From Winslowiella toletana (lineage in GTDB: Bacteria; Pseudomonadota; Gammaproteobacteria; Enterobacterales; Enterobacteriaceae), in NCBI RefSeq assembly GCF_017875465.1, contig NZ_JAGGMQ010000001.1, positions 2,914,001 through 2,978,000 on the forward strand: 64,000 bases of DNA, read 5' to 3'. Below are positions 9,579 through 20,922 of this stretch, in pieces. Within the stretch, counting starts at the first letter, position 1. Every line of letters begins with the position of its first letter. Both the position numbers and the translations under genes were made by a program. Under the pieces are notes generated by a model. The model was not told where the DNA came from, did no database searches, and saw nothing but the letters and a program-made list of their open reading frames with translations.

Positions 9579-11273
<1,695 letters not shown>

Positions 11274-11293
11274 TCCCCCCTTGCTGTGAAGCG

Positions 11294-11327
11294 AAACCCT
11301 CTGTCAGTAATGGCAGGGGGTTTTTCT
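11294..11327 (+). terminator. Terminator of groESL
   Basis: AAACCCTCTGTCA / TGGCAGGGGGTTT stem with a GTAA loop, then a T-run (TTTTTCTTTTT), 20 bp after the groEL stop. Confidence 0.9.
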
Positions 11328-11462
11328 TTTTCGGGGGAAAATAGTATAAGTAGTGGCGCAGTGATGAAACTGGACGGATGAATTGGCAAGGGATGTTTAA
11401 GAAAACCCTCGGTTTTCTGGTACGCTTCTGCCTGACTCTGATGATAATAAATGGGGAATAAA

Positions 11463-11810
11463 ATGCGGATTAACGTCTTGCTGGGACTCTCTGTCGCGGC
11501 GATGCTGCTGGCAGGTTGTAGTAGCACTAAAGAGCTGGACTCAGCTGGCCAACGCGTGACTTTTACCGATCAGCAACCAGCCAGCAGCTGTCAGCTGCTG
11601 GGTAATGTAACCGGCTCACAAAGTAACTGGCTGAGTGGTTCCGGTGGCGAAGGCAGTTCACTGCGCGGCGCGGCTAACGATCTGCGTAACCGTGCGGCGG
11701 AAATGGGCGGCAATGTGATTTATGGCGCAACCAGCCCAACACAGAATATGTGGTCCAGCTTTGCACCGCTGGATAGTAAAATGAGCGGCCAGGTTTATAA
11801 GTGCCCGTAA
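11463..11810 (+). CDS. yjeI: YjeI-like lipoprotein (DUF4156)
   Basis: Small lipoprotein of unknown role, matching E. coli YjeI in position (after groEL) and length (116 aa here). The N terminus MRINVLLGLSVAAMLLAGC is a lipoprotein signal with lipobox LLAG-C; residue +2 is Ser, predicting outer-membrane sorting. The mature part contains ASSCQLLGNVTGSQ, ANDLRNRAAEMGGNVIYG and a final YKCP, the DUF4156 pattern with two further cysteines. ATG 11463 is chosen over ATG 11451 because GGGGA stands at the right distance before it. It is monocistronic and convergent with epmB across a GC-rich hairpin. Confidence 0.85.
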   Translation: MRINVLLGLSVAAMLLAGCSSTKELDSAGQRVTFTDQQPASSCQLLGNVTGSQSNWLSGSGGEGSSLRGAANDLRNRAAEMGGNVIYGATSPTQNMWSSFAPLDSKMSGQVYKCP

Positions 11811-11821
11811 GAACTCTGTAG

Positions 11822-11840
11822 GGGCGGCTTTTCGCCGCCC
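11822..11840. terminator. GGGCGGC hairpin between yjeI and epmB
   Basis: GGGCGGC / GCCGCCC, 5-nt loop with T-run, between two convergent genes. It is a shortened member of the GGGCGGCG hairpin family found at several other places in the window and may serve as a terminator for both genes. Confidence 0.6.
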
Positions 11841-11850
11841 TGTGCAATTG

Positions 11851-12879
11851 CTATTCCTGACGTAACTGCAAATCCAGCGGCGTTTTACTTGGTTCACCAC
11901 CAATTTCGCGCGCCAGCTTCGGCACCATATAACCCGACACCATCGCCAGTAACTCACGCACAATTGCCCGCGCCTCGCTATCCGGCACGTAAAAGTGCGC
12001 CGCGCCCTGAACTTTATCCAGCACATGCAGATAGTAGGGCAGCACGCCGGCATCAAACAGCGCATTGCTCAGATCCGCCAGCGTGCTGGCACGGTCATTG
12101 ATCCCGCGCAGCAATACACTTTGATTAAGCAGCGTGACGCCCGCGCGTTTCAGCATCTGCATGCCCTGGCGCAGTTCATCGTCAATTTCCTGCGCATGGT
12201 TGATATGGGTCACCAGCAGCACCTGCAAGCGTGACTGCGCCAGACGCTGGCACAGACCTTCAGTAATACGCGCCGGGATCACCACCGGCAGACGGCTGTG
12301 AATACGCAGGCGCTTCAGGTGCGGAATCGCCTCCAGCTGACTAATCAGCCAGTCCAGTTCGTAATCTTTCGCCATCAGCGGATCGCCGCCGGAAAAAATT
12401 ATCTCGTCAAGTTCCGCATGCTGGCGTATATAGTCGATGGCGTTTTGCCAGTTACGCTTATTGCCCTGGTTATCCTGATAAGGGAAATGGCGGCGGAAGC
12501 AGTAGCGACAGTTAACCGCACAGCCACCTTTTACCAGCAGCAAGGCGCGGTTGTTATACTTATGCAACAGTCCCGGCACGACGCTGCTCTGCTCATCGAG
12601 CGGATCAGTACTGTAACCCGGTGCGTCGATAAACTCCTGCTGTGCAGTGAGAACTTGCAGTAGTAGCGGATCCTGCGGATCGCCTTTTTTCATCCGCCAG
12701 ACGAAGGCTCGTGGTACGCGCAGGGCGAAAAGCCGGCGCGCGTCACGTCCTGCAACCAGCTCCGGATGCGAATCCAGCGCTAAAAGTTGCAATAATTCAT
12801 TCGGTTCAGTGATTACATCAGCAAGTTGCTGTAACCAACCTTCTCTGTCAGGGGTATTTAGGGTTACAATGTGTGCCAT
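11851..12879 (-). CDS. epmB: EpmB, EF-P lysine 2,3-aminomutase (radical SAM)
   Basis: Converts (S)-alpha-lysine to (R)-beta-lysine, which EpmA then attaches to Lys34 of EF-P. The 342-aa protein has the radical SAM cluster C120-xxx-C124-xx-C127 (in GGCAVNCRYCFRRHFP), the SGGDPL motif at 163-168 typical of aminomutases, and PLP-site features in the C-terminal half. It is divergent from its substrate gene efp with only 40 bp between starts, so both promoters overlap in that gap or lie within coding sequence. epmA lies 5 kb downstream; all parts of the EF-P modification path except the EpmC hydroxylase are in this window. Confidence 0.97.
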   Translation of the reverse strand: MAHIVTLNTPDREGWLQQLADVITEPNELLQLLALDSHPELVAGRDARRLFALRVPRAFVWRMKKGDPQDPLLLQVLTAQQEFIDAPGYSTDPLDEQSSVVPGLLHKYNNRALLLVKGGCAVNCRYCFRRHFPYQDNQGNKRNWQNAIDYIRQHAELDEIIFSGGDPLMAKDYELDWLISQLEAIPHLKRLRIHSRLPVVIPARITEGLCQRLAQSRLQVLLVTHINHAQEIDDELRQGMQMLKRAGVTLLNQSVLLRGINDRASTLADLSNALFDAGVLPYYLHVLDKVQGAAHFYVPDSEARAIVRELLAMVSGYMVPKLAREIGGEPSKTPLDLQLRQE

Positions 12880-12919
12880 TTTTTTGGCTAAGTACCAGTA
12901 TTAATATTAGAGGGCCTTT

Positions 12920-13486
12920 ATGGCGACTTATTCTAGCAACGATTTCCGTCCCGGTCTTAAAATCATGTTCGAAGGCGAGCCTTACGCTATCGAATCCAGC
13001 GAATTTGTTAAACCTGGTAAAGGTCAGGCATTCGCTCGTGTAAAAATGCGTCGTCTGCTGACCGGTAGCCGCGTTGAGAAGACCTTTAAATCTACCGACT
13101 CCGCTGAAGGCGCTGACGTAGTAGATACCAACCTGAACTACCTGTACAACGACGGCGAATTCTACCACTTCATGCACCCTGAAACCTTCGAACAGCATCA
13201 GGTTGAAGAGAAAGCTGTAGGTGATGCGGCGAAGTGGCTGCTGGATAATGCAGAATGTATCGTCACGCTGTGGAATGGTAAGCCGATTCAGGTTCTGCCA
13301 CCAAACTTCGTTGAACTGGAAATCGTTGATACCGATCCAGGCCTGAAGGGTGATACCGCAGGTACCGGCGGCAAGCCAGCTAAGCTGTCTACCGGCGCAA
13401 CGGTAAAAGTGCCACTGTTCGTGCAGATTGGCGAAGTGATCAAAGTTGACACCCGCTCTGGCGAATACGTGTCACGCGTAAAATAA
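12920..13486 (+). CDS. efp: EF-P, translation elongation factor P
   Basis: Binds ribosomes stalled on consecutive prolines and promotes peptide bond formation. The 188-aa length equals E. coli EF-P. The modified lysine is K34 in [15 protein letters not shown]. The three beta-barrel domains span about 1-64, 65-128 and 129-188, ending [11 protein letters not shown]. The ATG follows AGAGGGCC. It is monocistronic with a terminator directly behind, and codon bias is high. Confidence 0.99.
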   Translation: MATYSSNDFRPGLKIMFEGEPYAIESSEFVKPGKGQAFARVKMRRLLTGSRVEKTFKSTDSAEGADVVDTNLNYLYNDGEFYHFMHPETFEQHQVEEKAVGDAAKWLLDNAECIVTLWNGKPIQVLPPNFVELEIVDTDPGLKGDTAGTGGKPAKLSTGATVKVPLFVQIGEVIKVDTRSGEYVSRVK

Positions 13487-13497
13487 GATTGCTGAAG

Positions 13498-13525
13498 GGC
13501 GTACTCAGGGTACGCCTCTCTTTTT
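13498..13525 (+). terminator. Terminator of efp
   Basis: GGCGTAC / GTACGCC stem, TCAGG loop, followed by CTCTTTTT, 12 bp past the efp stop. Confidence 0.85.
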
Positions 13526-13543
13526 CAATGTGAGAACCGGACG

Positions 13544-13675
13544 ATGATTAAGTTCGCTAAATTGATCGCCATCGCGTTGTTGATGACTACCGCGCTTAGC
13601 GCCTGCAATACTTTCCATGGCTTTGGCCGCGATGTGGAACACCTTGGCGGCGCCATCTCCCGCGCAGGAAAATAA
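13544..13675 (+). CDS. ecnA: Entericidin A (antidote lipoprotein)
   Basis: A 43-aa lipoprotein with an N-terminal signal (MIKFAKLIAIALLMTTALSAC), lipobox LSA-C at residue 21, and a short mature part NTFHGFGRDVEHLGGAISRAGK. The amphipathic tail and its place directly before ecnB and after efp identify it as entericidin A, described in E. coli as the antidote to the bacteriolytic lipoprotein EcnB. It is a separate reading frame from ecnB, with a 111-bp gap between the two. Confidence 0.92.
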   Translation: MIKFAKLIAIALLMTTALSACNTFHGFGRDVEHLGGAISRAGK

Positions 13676-13738
13676 TTTCCTCAGTTCTGAAAAATTTCCT
13701 TTTAACAGCGAGTAGCAGGCAAAGTCGCCATTCAGCGC

Positions 13739-13747
13739 CTATGCTTA
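13739..13747 (+). promoter_or_regulatory. Candidate sigma-S extended -10 of ecnB
   Basis: CTATGCTTA, 40 bp before the ecnB start, fits the RpoS-preferred -10 (CTAYRCTTA). ecnB is known to be RpoS-dependent in E. coli, which supports but does not prove the site. Confidence 0.5.
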
Positions 13748-13786
13748 GCATGCTGTACTTAGACTTCTACTTAAAAGGAAATTGTT

Positions 13787-13921
13787 ATGTTAAAGAAGAG
13801 TATTGCTGCAATTTTTTCCGTGCTAATCCTTTCCAGCCTGCTTTCTGCCTGTAACACCACGCGTGGCGTTGGCGAGGATGTTGAAGCCGGTGGTCAGGCG
13901 ATTCAAAAAAGCGCAGATTAA
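13787..13921 (+). CDS. ecnB: Entericidin B (bacteriolytic lipoprotein)
   Basis: A 44-aa lipoprotein: signal [22 protein letters not shown] with lipobox LSA-C at residue 22, then the mature [22 protein letters not shown]. This is the toxin half of the entericidin pair, linked to stationary-phase lysis under high osmolarity. The start follows AAAAGGAAAT. An upstream RpoS-like -10 suggests it can be transcribed separately from ecnA. A long perfect inverted repeat follows the stop. Confidence 0.93.
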   Translation: MLKKSIAAIFSVLILSSLLSACNTTRGVGEDVEAGGQAIQKSAD

Positions 13922-13929
13922 TCTGTTTT

Positions 13930-13956
13930 ACCGGTACGGTGTCTTTCCGTACCGGT
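13930..13956. repeat. Perfect inverted repeat between ecnB and blc
   Basis: A 10-bp stem ACCGGTACGG / CCGTACCGGT with a 7-nt loop between convergent ecnB and blc. There is no T-run on either side, so a factor-independent terminator is possible but not typical. Confidence 0.6.
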
Positions 13957-13967
13957 CACTTCCCGCC

Positions 13968-14492
13968 TTAGCGTTGCTCAACCCAGATTAACTTATCGAC
14001 CGGAAAGTTAGCCTGGCGCGCTTTCTCTGTCAGCTGCTGTTTAACCGTGCTATCCAGCTGCGGTGTGCGCGACAAAATCCACAGATAATCACGATTCGGG
14101 CCACAGACCAGCGCATGCTGATAGTTATCATCCAGCGCAATCACATTGTAGCCACCATAGAACGGGCCAAAGAATGACACTTTCAGCGCCGCCCGCTGTG
14201 GTTCACCGGTGAAATACGCTTTGCCAACGCTCTCTTTCCACTGCTGTTTCTGCAGATTAAAGCCACGATTCACCACTTTCAGGCCACCATCCTCGCGCTT
14301 GCTGTAGGTTGCGGTGACCTGTTCCAGTCCGCGTTCAAAGGGATGGTCAAGACGGGCGATCTCGTACCAGCGGCCAAGATAACGGTCGGCATCAAAGCCT
14401 TCAATCACGGTGACATTTTTCGGCGGGGTGGTGCTACAGGCGACAGAGAGCAGGGTACTGGCAACGGCGACCAGCGTTTTCCACAGTTGCAT
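13968..14492 (-). CDS. blc: Blc, outer-membrane lipocalin
   Basis: A bacterial lipocalin anchored in the outer membrane that binds fatty acids and lysophospholipids. The 174-aa precursor has a lipoprotein signal with the acceptor cysteine C19 (SVAC-S). The mature part shows the lipocalin G-x-W motif in DRYLGRWYEIARLDHPFERG and the later YNVIALDDNYQHALVCGPNRDY and LWILSR blocks. In E. coli blc is followed by ampC and then frd, with sugE on the other side; here both ampC and sugE are missing and blc is read away from frdD's terminator. blc is RpoS-controlled in E. coli; no site is assigned here. Confidence 0.95.
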   Translation of the reverse strand: MQLWKTLVAVASTLLSVACSTTPPKNVTVIEGFDADRYLGRWYEIARLDHPFERGLEQVTATYSKREDGGLKVVNRGFNLQKQQWKESVGKAYFTGEPQRAALKVSFFGPFYGGYNVIALDDNYQHALVCGPNRDYLWILSRTPQLDSTVKQQLTEKARQANFPVDKLIWVEQR

Positions 14493-14533
14493 ATGCTATT
14501 CCTTTACAGATGAATAGCTTGAGTATAGATGAA

Positions 14534-14560
14534 GATAAGCGGCCCGCAGGGCCGCTTATC
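14534..14560 (-). terminator. Terminator of frdABCD
   Basis: An 11-bp stem GATAAGCGGCC / GGCCGCTTATC with a 5-nt loop, 5 bp past the frdD stop on the minus strand, followed by TTCATCTAT, a weak T-run. Confidence 0.75.
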
Positions 14561-14565
14561 GTCGG

Positions 14566-14922
14566 TTACAACGTCAGCACGCCAATCACTGTCACCACAC
14601 TGAGAATGGTCGCCAGACCATAAAACAGCCATTTCCCGGCGGGCAGGTGGATCTGCAAATCATGCATGCAATGATGCAGACGGTGCAGGGCGCACCATAC
14701 TGGCAGGACAATCATCAGCAGAATAAACAGGCGGCCAGACCACGTCTGAGCAAACGCCAGCAGACGCGGGTAGTCGAGCGCGCCATCGGGATAAGCGCCG
14801 AGCGGCAGCAGCACGCCAACGATCAGCAGCAACGCCGGCGTGGCAATGGCCGCCCACATACCGCCAGCGCCAAACAGCCCCCAGAAAATCGGTTCATCAG
14901 AACGATGAGGTTGCGGTTTCAT
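14566..14922 (-). CDS. frdD: FrdD, fumarate reductase membrane anchor subunit
   Basis: One of two integral membrane subunits that anchor FrdAB and bind menaquinol. The 118-aa product has three hydrophobic helices (about 17-45, 60-85 and 97-118) and the family stretch [16 protein letters not shown]. The ATG at 14922 is used instead of an upstream GTG because AAGGAGACAACC precedes it and the protein then aligns with E. coli FrdD (119 aa). It is the last gene of the frdABCD operon, 10 bp after frdC. Confidence 0.95.
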   Translation of the reverse strand: MKPQPHRSDEPIFWGLFGAGGMWAAIATPALLLIVGVLLPLGAYPDGALDYPRLLAFAQTWSGRLFILLMIVLPVWCALHRLHHCMHDLQIHLPAGKWLFYGLATILSVVTVIGVLTL

Positions 14923-14932
14923 GGTTGTCTCC

Positions 14933-15328
14933 TTAAGCAAACAGCGCGATAGCCACAATCGCCAGCGTAAACAGCAACATCACCAGCCAGAGCGCGATCA
15001 CCACCGGCGCAGGTCCCATTTTTTCACCTTTAATCACGATAATTGCCGCTTTCGGCGCCAGATCGAACCAGGTTTTGCTGTGCAGCAACGCGGCCAGCAG
15101 CGCGACAATATTCAGCACCAGCACCACCGGATGTTGCAGGAAACCAACAAAAGCGGTCCAGCTTTCGGCGCCGTTTTTCAGCGCGTACAGACCAAAAATC
15201 AGTTCAATACTGAACCACAGCGCCGGAATGGCGGTGCCTTCACGCAGCATATAGAAACGATAGAATCCCAGCTGCTGCCACCAGTTACGCGGCATGCTGT
15301 GGATCCAGGGTTTACGTTTAGTCAGCAT
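14933..15328 (-). CDS. frdC: FrdC, fumarate reductase membrane anchor subunit
   Basis: Integral membrane subunit of quinol:fumarate reductase. The 131-aa length equals E. coli FrdC. It shares [21 protein letters not shown] and the helix ends [13 protein letters not shown], with three transmembrane helices at about 28-48, 65-85 and 108-128. The E residue in the REGT motif corresponds to the quinone-site glutamate region of E. coli. It lies 10 bp downstream of frdB. Confidence 0.97.
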   Translation of the reverse strand: MLTKRKPWIHSMPRNWWQQLGFYRFYMLREGTAIPALWFSIELIFGLYALKNGAESWTAFVGFLQHPVVLVLNIVALLAALLHSKTWFDLAPKAAIIVIKGEKMGPAPVVIALWLVMLLFTLAIVAIALFA

Positions 15329-15338
15329 CGGGTGCTCC

Positions 15339-16073
15339 TTATTGTGGCCTCAGCATGGCGATCATAAAGTCTTTACTGCTCTCGACTTTGCCCTGCTGAA
15401 TGGCGGCGGCGGGATCGACATGCTTCGGACAGACTTCCGAGCAGAAGCCGACAAAGGTGCAGCGCCAGACGCCATTTTCACCATTCAGTTGCGGCATGCG
15501 CTGCGCCTTACCTTTATCGCGGCTGTCGAGGTTGTAGCGGTGCGCCAGCGTAATCGCCGCCGGGCCGATAAATTCCGGATTCAGGCCGAACTGCGGGCAG
15601 GCGGCATAGCAGAGACCGCAGTTGATACAGCCGGAGAACTGATGGTATTTCGCCATCTGCGCCGGTGTCTGCTGATGCGCTCCCTGCTCGGGCGTGCGGT
15701 CATTGCCAATAATCCACGGCTTAATCGCTTCGAGGCTCTCGATAAAGTGGGTCATATCGACCACCAGATCGCGCTCGACCGGGAAGTTAGCCAGCGGCTC
15801 CACCCTGATGCCATGCGGGTAATCACGCAAAAAGGTTTTGCAGGCCAGCTTCGGCACGCGATCGACCATCATGCCGCAGGAGCCGCAAATCGCCATCCGG
15901 CACGACCAGCGCCAGGAGAGATCTTGCGCGAGGTTATCTTTGATATAGCCCAGCGCGTCCAGCAGCGAGGTCTGCTCATCGTAAGGCACCTGATAGATCT
16001 CGTTATGCGGCGCCCGATCCTGTTCCGGGTTATAACGCTGGATGGTCACTGGCAGGGTTTTCATCTCAGACAT
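15339..16073 (-). CDS. frdB: FrdB, fumarate reductase iron-sulfur subunit
   Basis: Passes electrons from menaquinol to the FrdA flavin. The 244-aa protein has all three cluster-binding motifs in order: the [2Fe-2S] set [14 protein letters not shown] plus a later C, the [4Fe-4S] motif [13 protein letters not shown], and the [3Fe-4S] motif [17 protein letters not shown]. Its start overlaps the 3' end of frdA by 8 bp, indicating translational coupling. Confidence 0.98.
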   Translation of the reverse strand: MSEMKTLPVTIQRYNPEQDRAPHNEIYQVPYDEQTSLLDALGYIKDNLAQDLSWRWSCRMAICGSCGMMVDRVPKLACKTFLRDYPHGIRVEPLANFPVERDLVVDMTHFIESLEAIKPWIIGNDRTPEQGAHQQTPAQMAKYHQFSGCINCGLCYAACPQFGLNPEFIGPAAITLAHRYNLDSRDKGKAQRMPQLNGENGVWRCTFVGFCSEVCPKHVDPAAAIQQGKVESSKDFMIAMLRPQ

Positions 16074-17856
16074 GATTCTGCTCCTTTTTATCTGCCGCGT
16101 CGGCTTCCCCGCCGTACATCCGCTTCGCTGGCGGTAAACGGGTGATATTTACCGCGTCATACGCCATGCGCGGCGCGCCGTCAGGGGTGTAAAAAGTCAG
16201 GCTATGCTTGAGGAAGTTATGGTCATCGCGTTCGGTGCAGCCTTCATCAAGACGCTGATGCGCGCCGCGCGACTCGGTGCGGTTGATGGCCGAATGCGCC
16301 ATACACTCCGCCACTTCCAGCCCGTGCGCCAGTTCGATGCTGTACAACAGCTCGGTATTAAACACGCTGGAACTGTCGCTGATGCGCACCCGCTGAAAGC
16401 GTTGTTTGAGTTCGGCCAGTTTATCGACGGTTTTTTGCATCAGTTCCGGTGTGCGATAGATGCCGCAACCCTCTTCCATCGCCATGCCCATCTCATCACG
16501 CAGCGTTGACCAGTGCTCGGTGCCTTGCTGATTGACCAGCCCCTGTAAGCGTTGCTGAATATCGCTGGCCTGCGCATCCAGCAGCGCGCCATTAGCCGCA
16601 GCGCTGCTTTGCGCACGCTGTGCCGCCTGCTCACCGGCAAGGCGGCCAAACACCACCAGTTCCGCCAGCGAATTGGAACCCAGACGATTGGCGCCATGCA
16701 GACCCACCGATGAACACTCGCCAACGGCAAACAGCCCCTGAATGCGGGTTTCACACTGCTGATTGGTTTCGATGCCGCCCATGGTGTAGTGCGCGGTCGG
16801 GCGTACCGGGATGGGCGCGCTCACCGGATCGACGCCGACATAGGCTTTGCTTAGCTCGCAGATAAACGGTAAGCGCTCATGCAGCTTTTTCGCGCCGAGA
16901 TGGCGTAAGTCGAGGTACACCACATCGCCCCGCGGCGTGGCGACGGTGCGTCCGGCGCGCCATTCATGCCAGAACGCCTGCGACACTTTATCGCGCGGTC
17001 CCAGCTCCATATATTTATTGCGCGGTTCACCCAGCGGCGTTTCCGGTCCCATGCCGTAATCCTGCAGATAGCGGTAGCCATCTTTATTGACCAGAATGCC
17101 ACCTTCGCCACGACAACCTTCGGTCATCAGGATGCCGGAGCCCGGCAGGCCGGTAGGGTGATACTGCACAAACTCCATATCGCGCAGCGGCACGCCATGA
17201 CGAAATGCCATGCCCATGCCATCGCCGGTAACAATGCTGCCATTGGTGTTATAGCGGTAGACGCGCCCCGCGCCGCCGGTGGCCAGCACCACGGCATTGG
17301 CGCGAATCTGCACCAGGCTGCCCTCCATCATATTCATCGCTACCACTCCGCGCGCCTGGCCATCATCGACCAGCAGATCGAGAACAAAATGCTCATCGAA
17401 GCGCTTAATTTGCGGATATTTCAGCGAGGTCTGAAACAGTGTATGCAGCATATGGAAGCCGGTTTTATCGGCGGCGAACCATGTGCGCTCGATCTTCATA
17501 CCCCCAAAGCGGCGCACATTAACGGAGCCATCGGCTTTACGGCTCCACGGACAACCCCACAGCTCCATCTGGATCATTTCGCGCGGGCAGTGGCTGACGA
17601 AGTAGTCAACCACATCCTGCTCACACAGCCAGTCGCCACCGGCAACGGTGTCGTGGAAATGGGAGTCGAAGCTGTCTTGTTGTTGCGTGACGGCGGCGGA
17701 GCCACCTTCAGCAGCCACGGTATGGCTGCGCATGGGATACACTTTTGATACCAGTGCAATGGTCAATTGTGGACTGGCTTCGGCGGCGGCAATCGCTGCT
17801 CGTAGCCCGGCGCCACCGGCGCCGACGATTACCAAATCAGCATTAAAGGTTTGCAC
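16066..17856 (-). CDS. frdA: FrdA, fumarate reductase flavoprotein subunit
   Basis: Catalytic subunit that reduces fumarate to succinate in anaerobic respiration. It has the N-terminal dinucleotide fold ([13 protein letters not shown]), H45 in [10 protein letters not shown] for covalent FAD, and the active-site stretch [13 protein letters not shown]. The GTG at 17856 is chosen because a strong AGGGAGG lies 6 nt before it and the product then begins like E. coli (x-QTFxADL), giving 596 aa; a 14-codon upstream extension is not supported. A TTGAT half-site lies about 17992 in the frd-epmA gap, but no complete FNR box was found. Confidence 0.97.
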   Translation of the reverse strand: MQTFNADLVIVGAGGAGLRAAIAAAEASPQLTIALVSKVYPMRSHTVAAEGGSAAVTQQQDSFDSHFHDTVAGGDWLCEQDVVDYFVSHCPREMIQMELWGCPWSRKADGSVNVRRFGGMKIERTWFAADKTGFHMLHTLFQTSLKYPQIKRFDEHFVLDLLVDDGQARGVVAMNMMEGSLVQIRANAVVLATGGAGRVYRYNTNGSIVTGDGMGMAFRHGVPLRDMEFVQYHPTGLPGSGILMTEGCRGEGGILVNKDGYRYLQDYGMGPETPLGEPRNKYMELGPRDKVSQAFWHEWRAGRTVATPRGDVVYLDLRHLGAKKLHERLPFICELSKAYVGVDPVSAPIPVRPTAHYTMGGIETNQQCETRIQGLFAVGECSSVGLHGANRLGSNSLAELVVFGRLAGEQAAQRAQSSAAANGALLDAQASDIQQRLQGLVNQQGTEHWSTLRDEMGMAMEEGCGIYRTPELMQKTVDKLAELKQRFQRVRISDSSSVFNTELLYSIELAHGLEVAECMAHSAINRTESRGAHQRLDEGCTERDDHNFLKHSLTFYTPDGAPRMAYDAVNITRLPPAKRMYGGEADAADKKEQNHV

Positions 17857-18094
17857 GGTTCCCTCCCTGTTAAGGTCGATGTCATCGTAAATATTCACCG
17901 TGAAAGGCTCTTTTCCCGGTGAATTAGCTGGTTAAAGCGTGGAAACTCTTCTTGCGACGCGGGCAGTATAAGCCGGTAAAAAAGCGCGAGATTTGATGTG
18001 TTCGGCTATTTAGGTGGGAAAATGCACAGAAGTTTGTCTGTTTACCCCGATACGGGTAGACTTCATCCCCCTGTTTGACTGAGGAGTAAACCCC

Positions 18095-19072
18095 ATGAGC
18101 GATACGGCAAGCTGGCAGCCGAGCGCATCTATTGCCAATTTGTTGAAACGTGCAGCAATTATGGCTGAAATACGACGTTTCTTTGCCGATCGTGGCGTGC
18201 TGGAGGTGGAAACCCCGGCGATGAGTCAGGCAACGGTGACTGATATTCACCTGTTCCCGTTTCAGACGCGTTTTGTCGGACCGGGCGCTGCTGCCGGACT
18301 GGATCTCTATCTGATGACCAGCCCGGAATACCATATGAAACGCCTGCTGGCGGCGGGCAGTGGCCCGATTTATCAGCTGTGCCGCAGCTTCCGCAATGAA
18401 GAGGCCGGACGTCACCATAATCCGGAATTCACCATGCTGGAGTGGTATCGTCCGCATTACGATATGTATCGTCTGATGAATGAAGTGGACGATCTGATGC
18501 AGCAGGTACTGGAGTGCGACAGCGCGGAAACCCTCTCTTATCAGCAGGCGTTTATTCGTCATCTGGAAGTGGATCCGTTATCGGCGGATAAAACTCAGCT
18601 GCGCGAAGTGGCGGCTAAACTGGGCGTCGGCGATCTGGCGAATGCCGAAGAGGATCGCGATACCCTGCTACAGCTGCTGTTTATGCTGGGTGTGGAACCG
18701 AAGATTGGTCAGGATAAACCAGCGTTTGTTTATCATTTTCCGGCCAGTCAGGCGGCGCTGGCAGAGATCAGCACCGAAGATCATCGCGTCGCTGAGCGCT
18801 TCGAGGTCTACTATAAAGGCATCGAACTGGCGAATGGTTTCCGTGAACTGACCGACAGCCGCGAACAGCGTCAGCGTTTTGAGCAGGATAATCGCCGTCG
18901 CGCGGCGCGTGGTTTACCACAGCAACCCATCGATACCAATCTGCTGGATGCGCTGGCGCATGGCATGCCGGACTGTTCCGGGGTGGCATTAGGTGTCGAT
19001 CGTCTGGTGATGCTGGCGTTAAAAGCCGAGCGCTTAAGTGATGTGCTGGCGTTTTCGGTCGATCGTTGTTGA
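18095..19072 (+). CDS. epmA: EpmA (PoxA/YjeK partner), EF-P-(R)-beta-lysine ligase
   Basis: A truncated lysyl-tRNA synthetase paralogue that attaches (R)-beta-lysine to K34 of EF-P instead of charging tRNA. The 325-aa protein is only a class II catalytic core: motif 1 region [16 protein letters not shown], motif 2 [22 protein letters not shown], motif 3 [14 protein letters not shown]. The tRNA anticodon-binding domain is absent. The ATG follows GAGGAG. It is divergent from frdA across 238 bp and ends with its own terminator. Confidence 0.97.
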   Translation: MSDTASWQPSASIANLLKRAAIMAEIRRFFADRGVLEVETPAMSQATVTDIHLFPFQTRFVGPGAAAGLDLYLMTSPEYHMKRLLAAGSGPIYQLCRSFRNEEAGRHHNPEFTMLEWYRPHYDMYRLMNEVDDLMQQVLECDSAETLSYQQAFIRHLEVDPLSADKTQLREVAAKLGVGDLANAEEDRDTLLQLLFMLGVEPKIGQDKPAFVYHFPASQAALAEISTEDHRVAERFEVYYKGIELANGFRELTDSREQRQRFEQDNRRRAARGLPQQPIDTNLLDALAHGMPDCSGVALGVDRLVMLALKAERLSDVLAFSVDRC

Positions 19073-19079
19073 TTAAATC

Positions 19080-19101
19080 GGCGGTATTGATACCGCCTTT
19101 T
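19080..19101 (+). terminator. Terminator of epmA
   Basis: GGCGGTA / TACCGCC with a TTGA loop and TTTT, 7 bp after the epmA stop. Confidence 0.85.
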
Positions 19102-19228
19102 GTAATTAACAAAAACAAAAAACATTATCATTAATTAAAAAACTAAAAATCTTCCAACCTGCTGGTAACAATATTTTAAACTTTGCGCACTTTTTAATTA
19201 TCATCAAGCAACAAAGTGCAGATTTAAA

Positions 19229-20875
19229 ATGAATAAAGCAACAAAAATCCTCCCTGGGCTTACCTTATCAGCACTGCTGGTGTGTTCAGCGCTACACGCT
19301 GAAACCACACCGCAGAAAACCGACGTACTGTTAGTTGGCGGCGGCATCATGAGCGCCTCACTGGGAACCTGGTTAGAAGAACTGCAGCCAGGCTGGAAAC
19401 AAGTGATGGTCGAGAAGCTTGACGGCGTCGCGCTTGAGTCCTCCAATGGCTGGAACAATGCCGGTACCGGTCACTCCGCCAATATGGAACTCAACTACAC
19501 TCCTGAGCGTCCGGACGGCAGCATTGATGTCAGCAAAGCGCTGGAGATCAACGAAGCCTTTATGATTTCCCGTCAGTTCTGGACGGCGCAGGTTAAAAAC
19601 GGCGTGATGAACAACCCGCACTCCTTTATTAACTCAACGCCGCATATGAGTTTTGTCTGGGGTGATAAAAACGTTGAGTTTCTGACTAAGCGTTATGAAG
19701 CGCTGCAGAAAACCGCACTGTTCCAGGGAATGAAATTCTCTACCGATCACAACCAGATCCAGCAGTGGGCGCCACTGGTAATGGAAGGTCGTGATCCGCA
19801 GCAGAAAGTTGCAGCGACCTGGACGCCGGTCGGCACTGACGTCAACTACGGTGAAATTACCCGTCAGCTGATTGGCAGCCTGAAGAAGAACAGCAACTTT
19901 ACCCTGCAAACCTCGTCAGAAGTCACCGACTTTAAACGCAACAGCGACAACTCCTGGCATGTCACCATTAAAGATGGCAAAAGCGGCGAAGAACGTGCTG
20001 TAGATGCGAAATATGTCTTTATTGGCGCAGGCGGCGGCGCGCTGAAGCTGCTGCAGAAAACCGGTATTCCTGAAGCGGATAATTACGCTGGCTTCCCGGT
20101 GGGCGGTTCCTTCCTGATGACCGAAAATCCGGCCATCACCAGCCGTCATTTGCAGAAAGTATATGGTCAGGCTTCAGTCGGCGCACCGCCGATGTCAGTA
20201 CCGCATATCGATGCCCGCAATCTGGATGGCAAACGCGTGGTGCTGTTTGGACCATTCGCTACTTTCTCCACCAAATTCCTGAAAAACGGTTCGCTGTTTG
20301 ATCTGCTGAGCACCACCACCACCAGCAACTTTATGCCAATGACCCATGTTGGTCTGGATAACTTTGATCTGGTTAAGTATCTGGTTGGTCAGGTCATGTT
20401 AAGTGATGATGACCGCTTTGCTGCGCTGAAAGAGTACTATCCGGACGCGAAGAAAGAAGACTGGAAACTGATTCAGGCTGGTCAGCGTGTGCAGATTATC
20501 AAGAAAGATGCAGATAAAGGCGGCGTACTGAAGCTGGGTACCGAAATTGTTACCGACCAGCAGAAAACCGTGGCGGCATTGCTGGGCGCATCTCCGGGTG
20601 CTTCAACTGCCGCACCGATTGCGCTTAACGTAATGCAGAAGCTGTTCCCGGAAGAGTTCAAATCGCCAGAGTGGCAGAGCAAAATCCGTAAAATTATCCC
20701 GAGCTACGGTCAGAAGCTGAATGACAATGTTGGCCTGACGCAGCAGGTCTGGGATGATACCGCCGCCACACTGGAACTGACCAAACCACCGGTTATCCAG
20801 ATGACTGAGAAAGCAGCCGCAGCGCCGACTCAGGAAAAAGCAGCCAGCAGCCCACAGCACGATATGGCGCTGTAA
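19229..20875 (+). CDS. mqo: Mqo, malate:quinone oxidoreductase
   Basis: Peripheral inner-membrane flavoenzyme that oxidises malate to oxaloacetate and passes electrons to quinone. The 548-aa length equals the E. coli enzyme. It opens with a hydrophobic leader-like stretch (residues 8-24), then the FAD-binding [17 protein letters not shown] and the family block [23 protein letters not shown]. The C-terminal 30 residues are an Ala/Pro/Lys-rich tail. In E. coli mqo sits elsewhere on the chromosome (near 50 min); its place here between epmA and mscM, where E. coli has yjeM and others, is a lineage-specific arrangement. The gene is alone, with its own inverted-repeat end. Confidence 0.95.
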   Translation: MNKATKILPGLTLSALLVCSALHAETTPQKTDVLLVGGGIMSASLGTWLEELQPGWKQVMVEKLDGVALESSNGWNNAGTGHSANMELNYTPERPDGSIDVSKALEINEAFMISRQFWTAQVKNGVMNNPHSFINSTPHMSFVWGDKNVEFLTKRYEALQKTALFQGMKFSTDHNQIQQWAPLVMEGRDPQQKVAATWTPVGTDVNYGEITRQLIGSLKKNSNFTLQTSSEVTDFKRNSDNSWHVTIKDGKSGEERAVDAKYVFIGAGGGALKLLQKTGIPEADNYAGFPVGGSFLMTENPAITSRHLQKVYGQASVGAPPMSVPHIDARNLDGKRVVLFGPFATFSTKFLKNGSLFDLLSTTTTSNFMPMTHVGLDNFDLVKYLVGQVMLSDDDRFAALKEYYPDAKKEDWKLIQAGQRVQIIKKDADKGGVLKLGTEIVTDQQKTVAALLGASPGASTAAPIALNVMQKLFPEEFKSPEWQSKIRKIIPSYGQKLNDNVGLTQQVWDDTAATLELTKPPVIQMTEKAAAAPTQEKAASSPQHDMAL

Positions 20876-20880
20876 GTTAT

Positions 20881-20910
20881 GTTCCCGCGCCGCAACAGCG
20901 GCGCGGGAAC
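20881..20910. terminator. Long GC-rich hairpin between mqo and mscM
   Basis: A 13-bp perfect stem GTTCCCGCGCCGC / GCGGCGCGGGAAC with an AACA loop between convergent genes. No T-run follows on either strand; it probably acts as a strong pause or mRNA 3' end for both. Confidence 0.6.
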
Positions 20911-20922
20911 ACGCTCCTCGTC

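Noticed and set aside
11400..11418. AGAAAACC/GGTTTTCT palindrome before yjeI
   Set aside because: It has no T-run and no known operator match; too little to call a regulatory site or terminator.
17950..18050. FNR box upstream of frdA
   Set aside because: Only a TTGAT half-site near 17992 was found; the ATCAA partner at the right spacing is missing.
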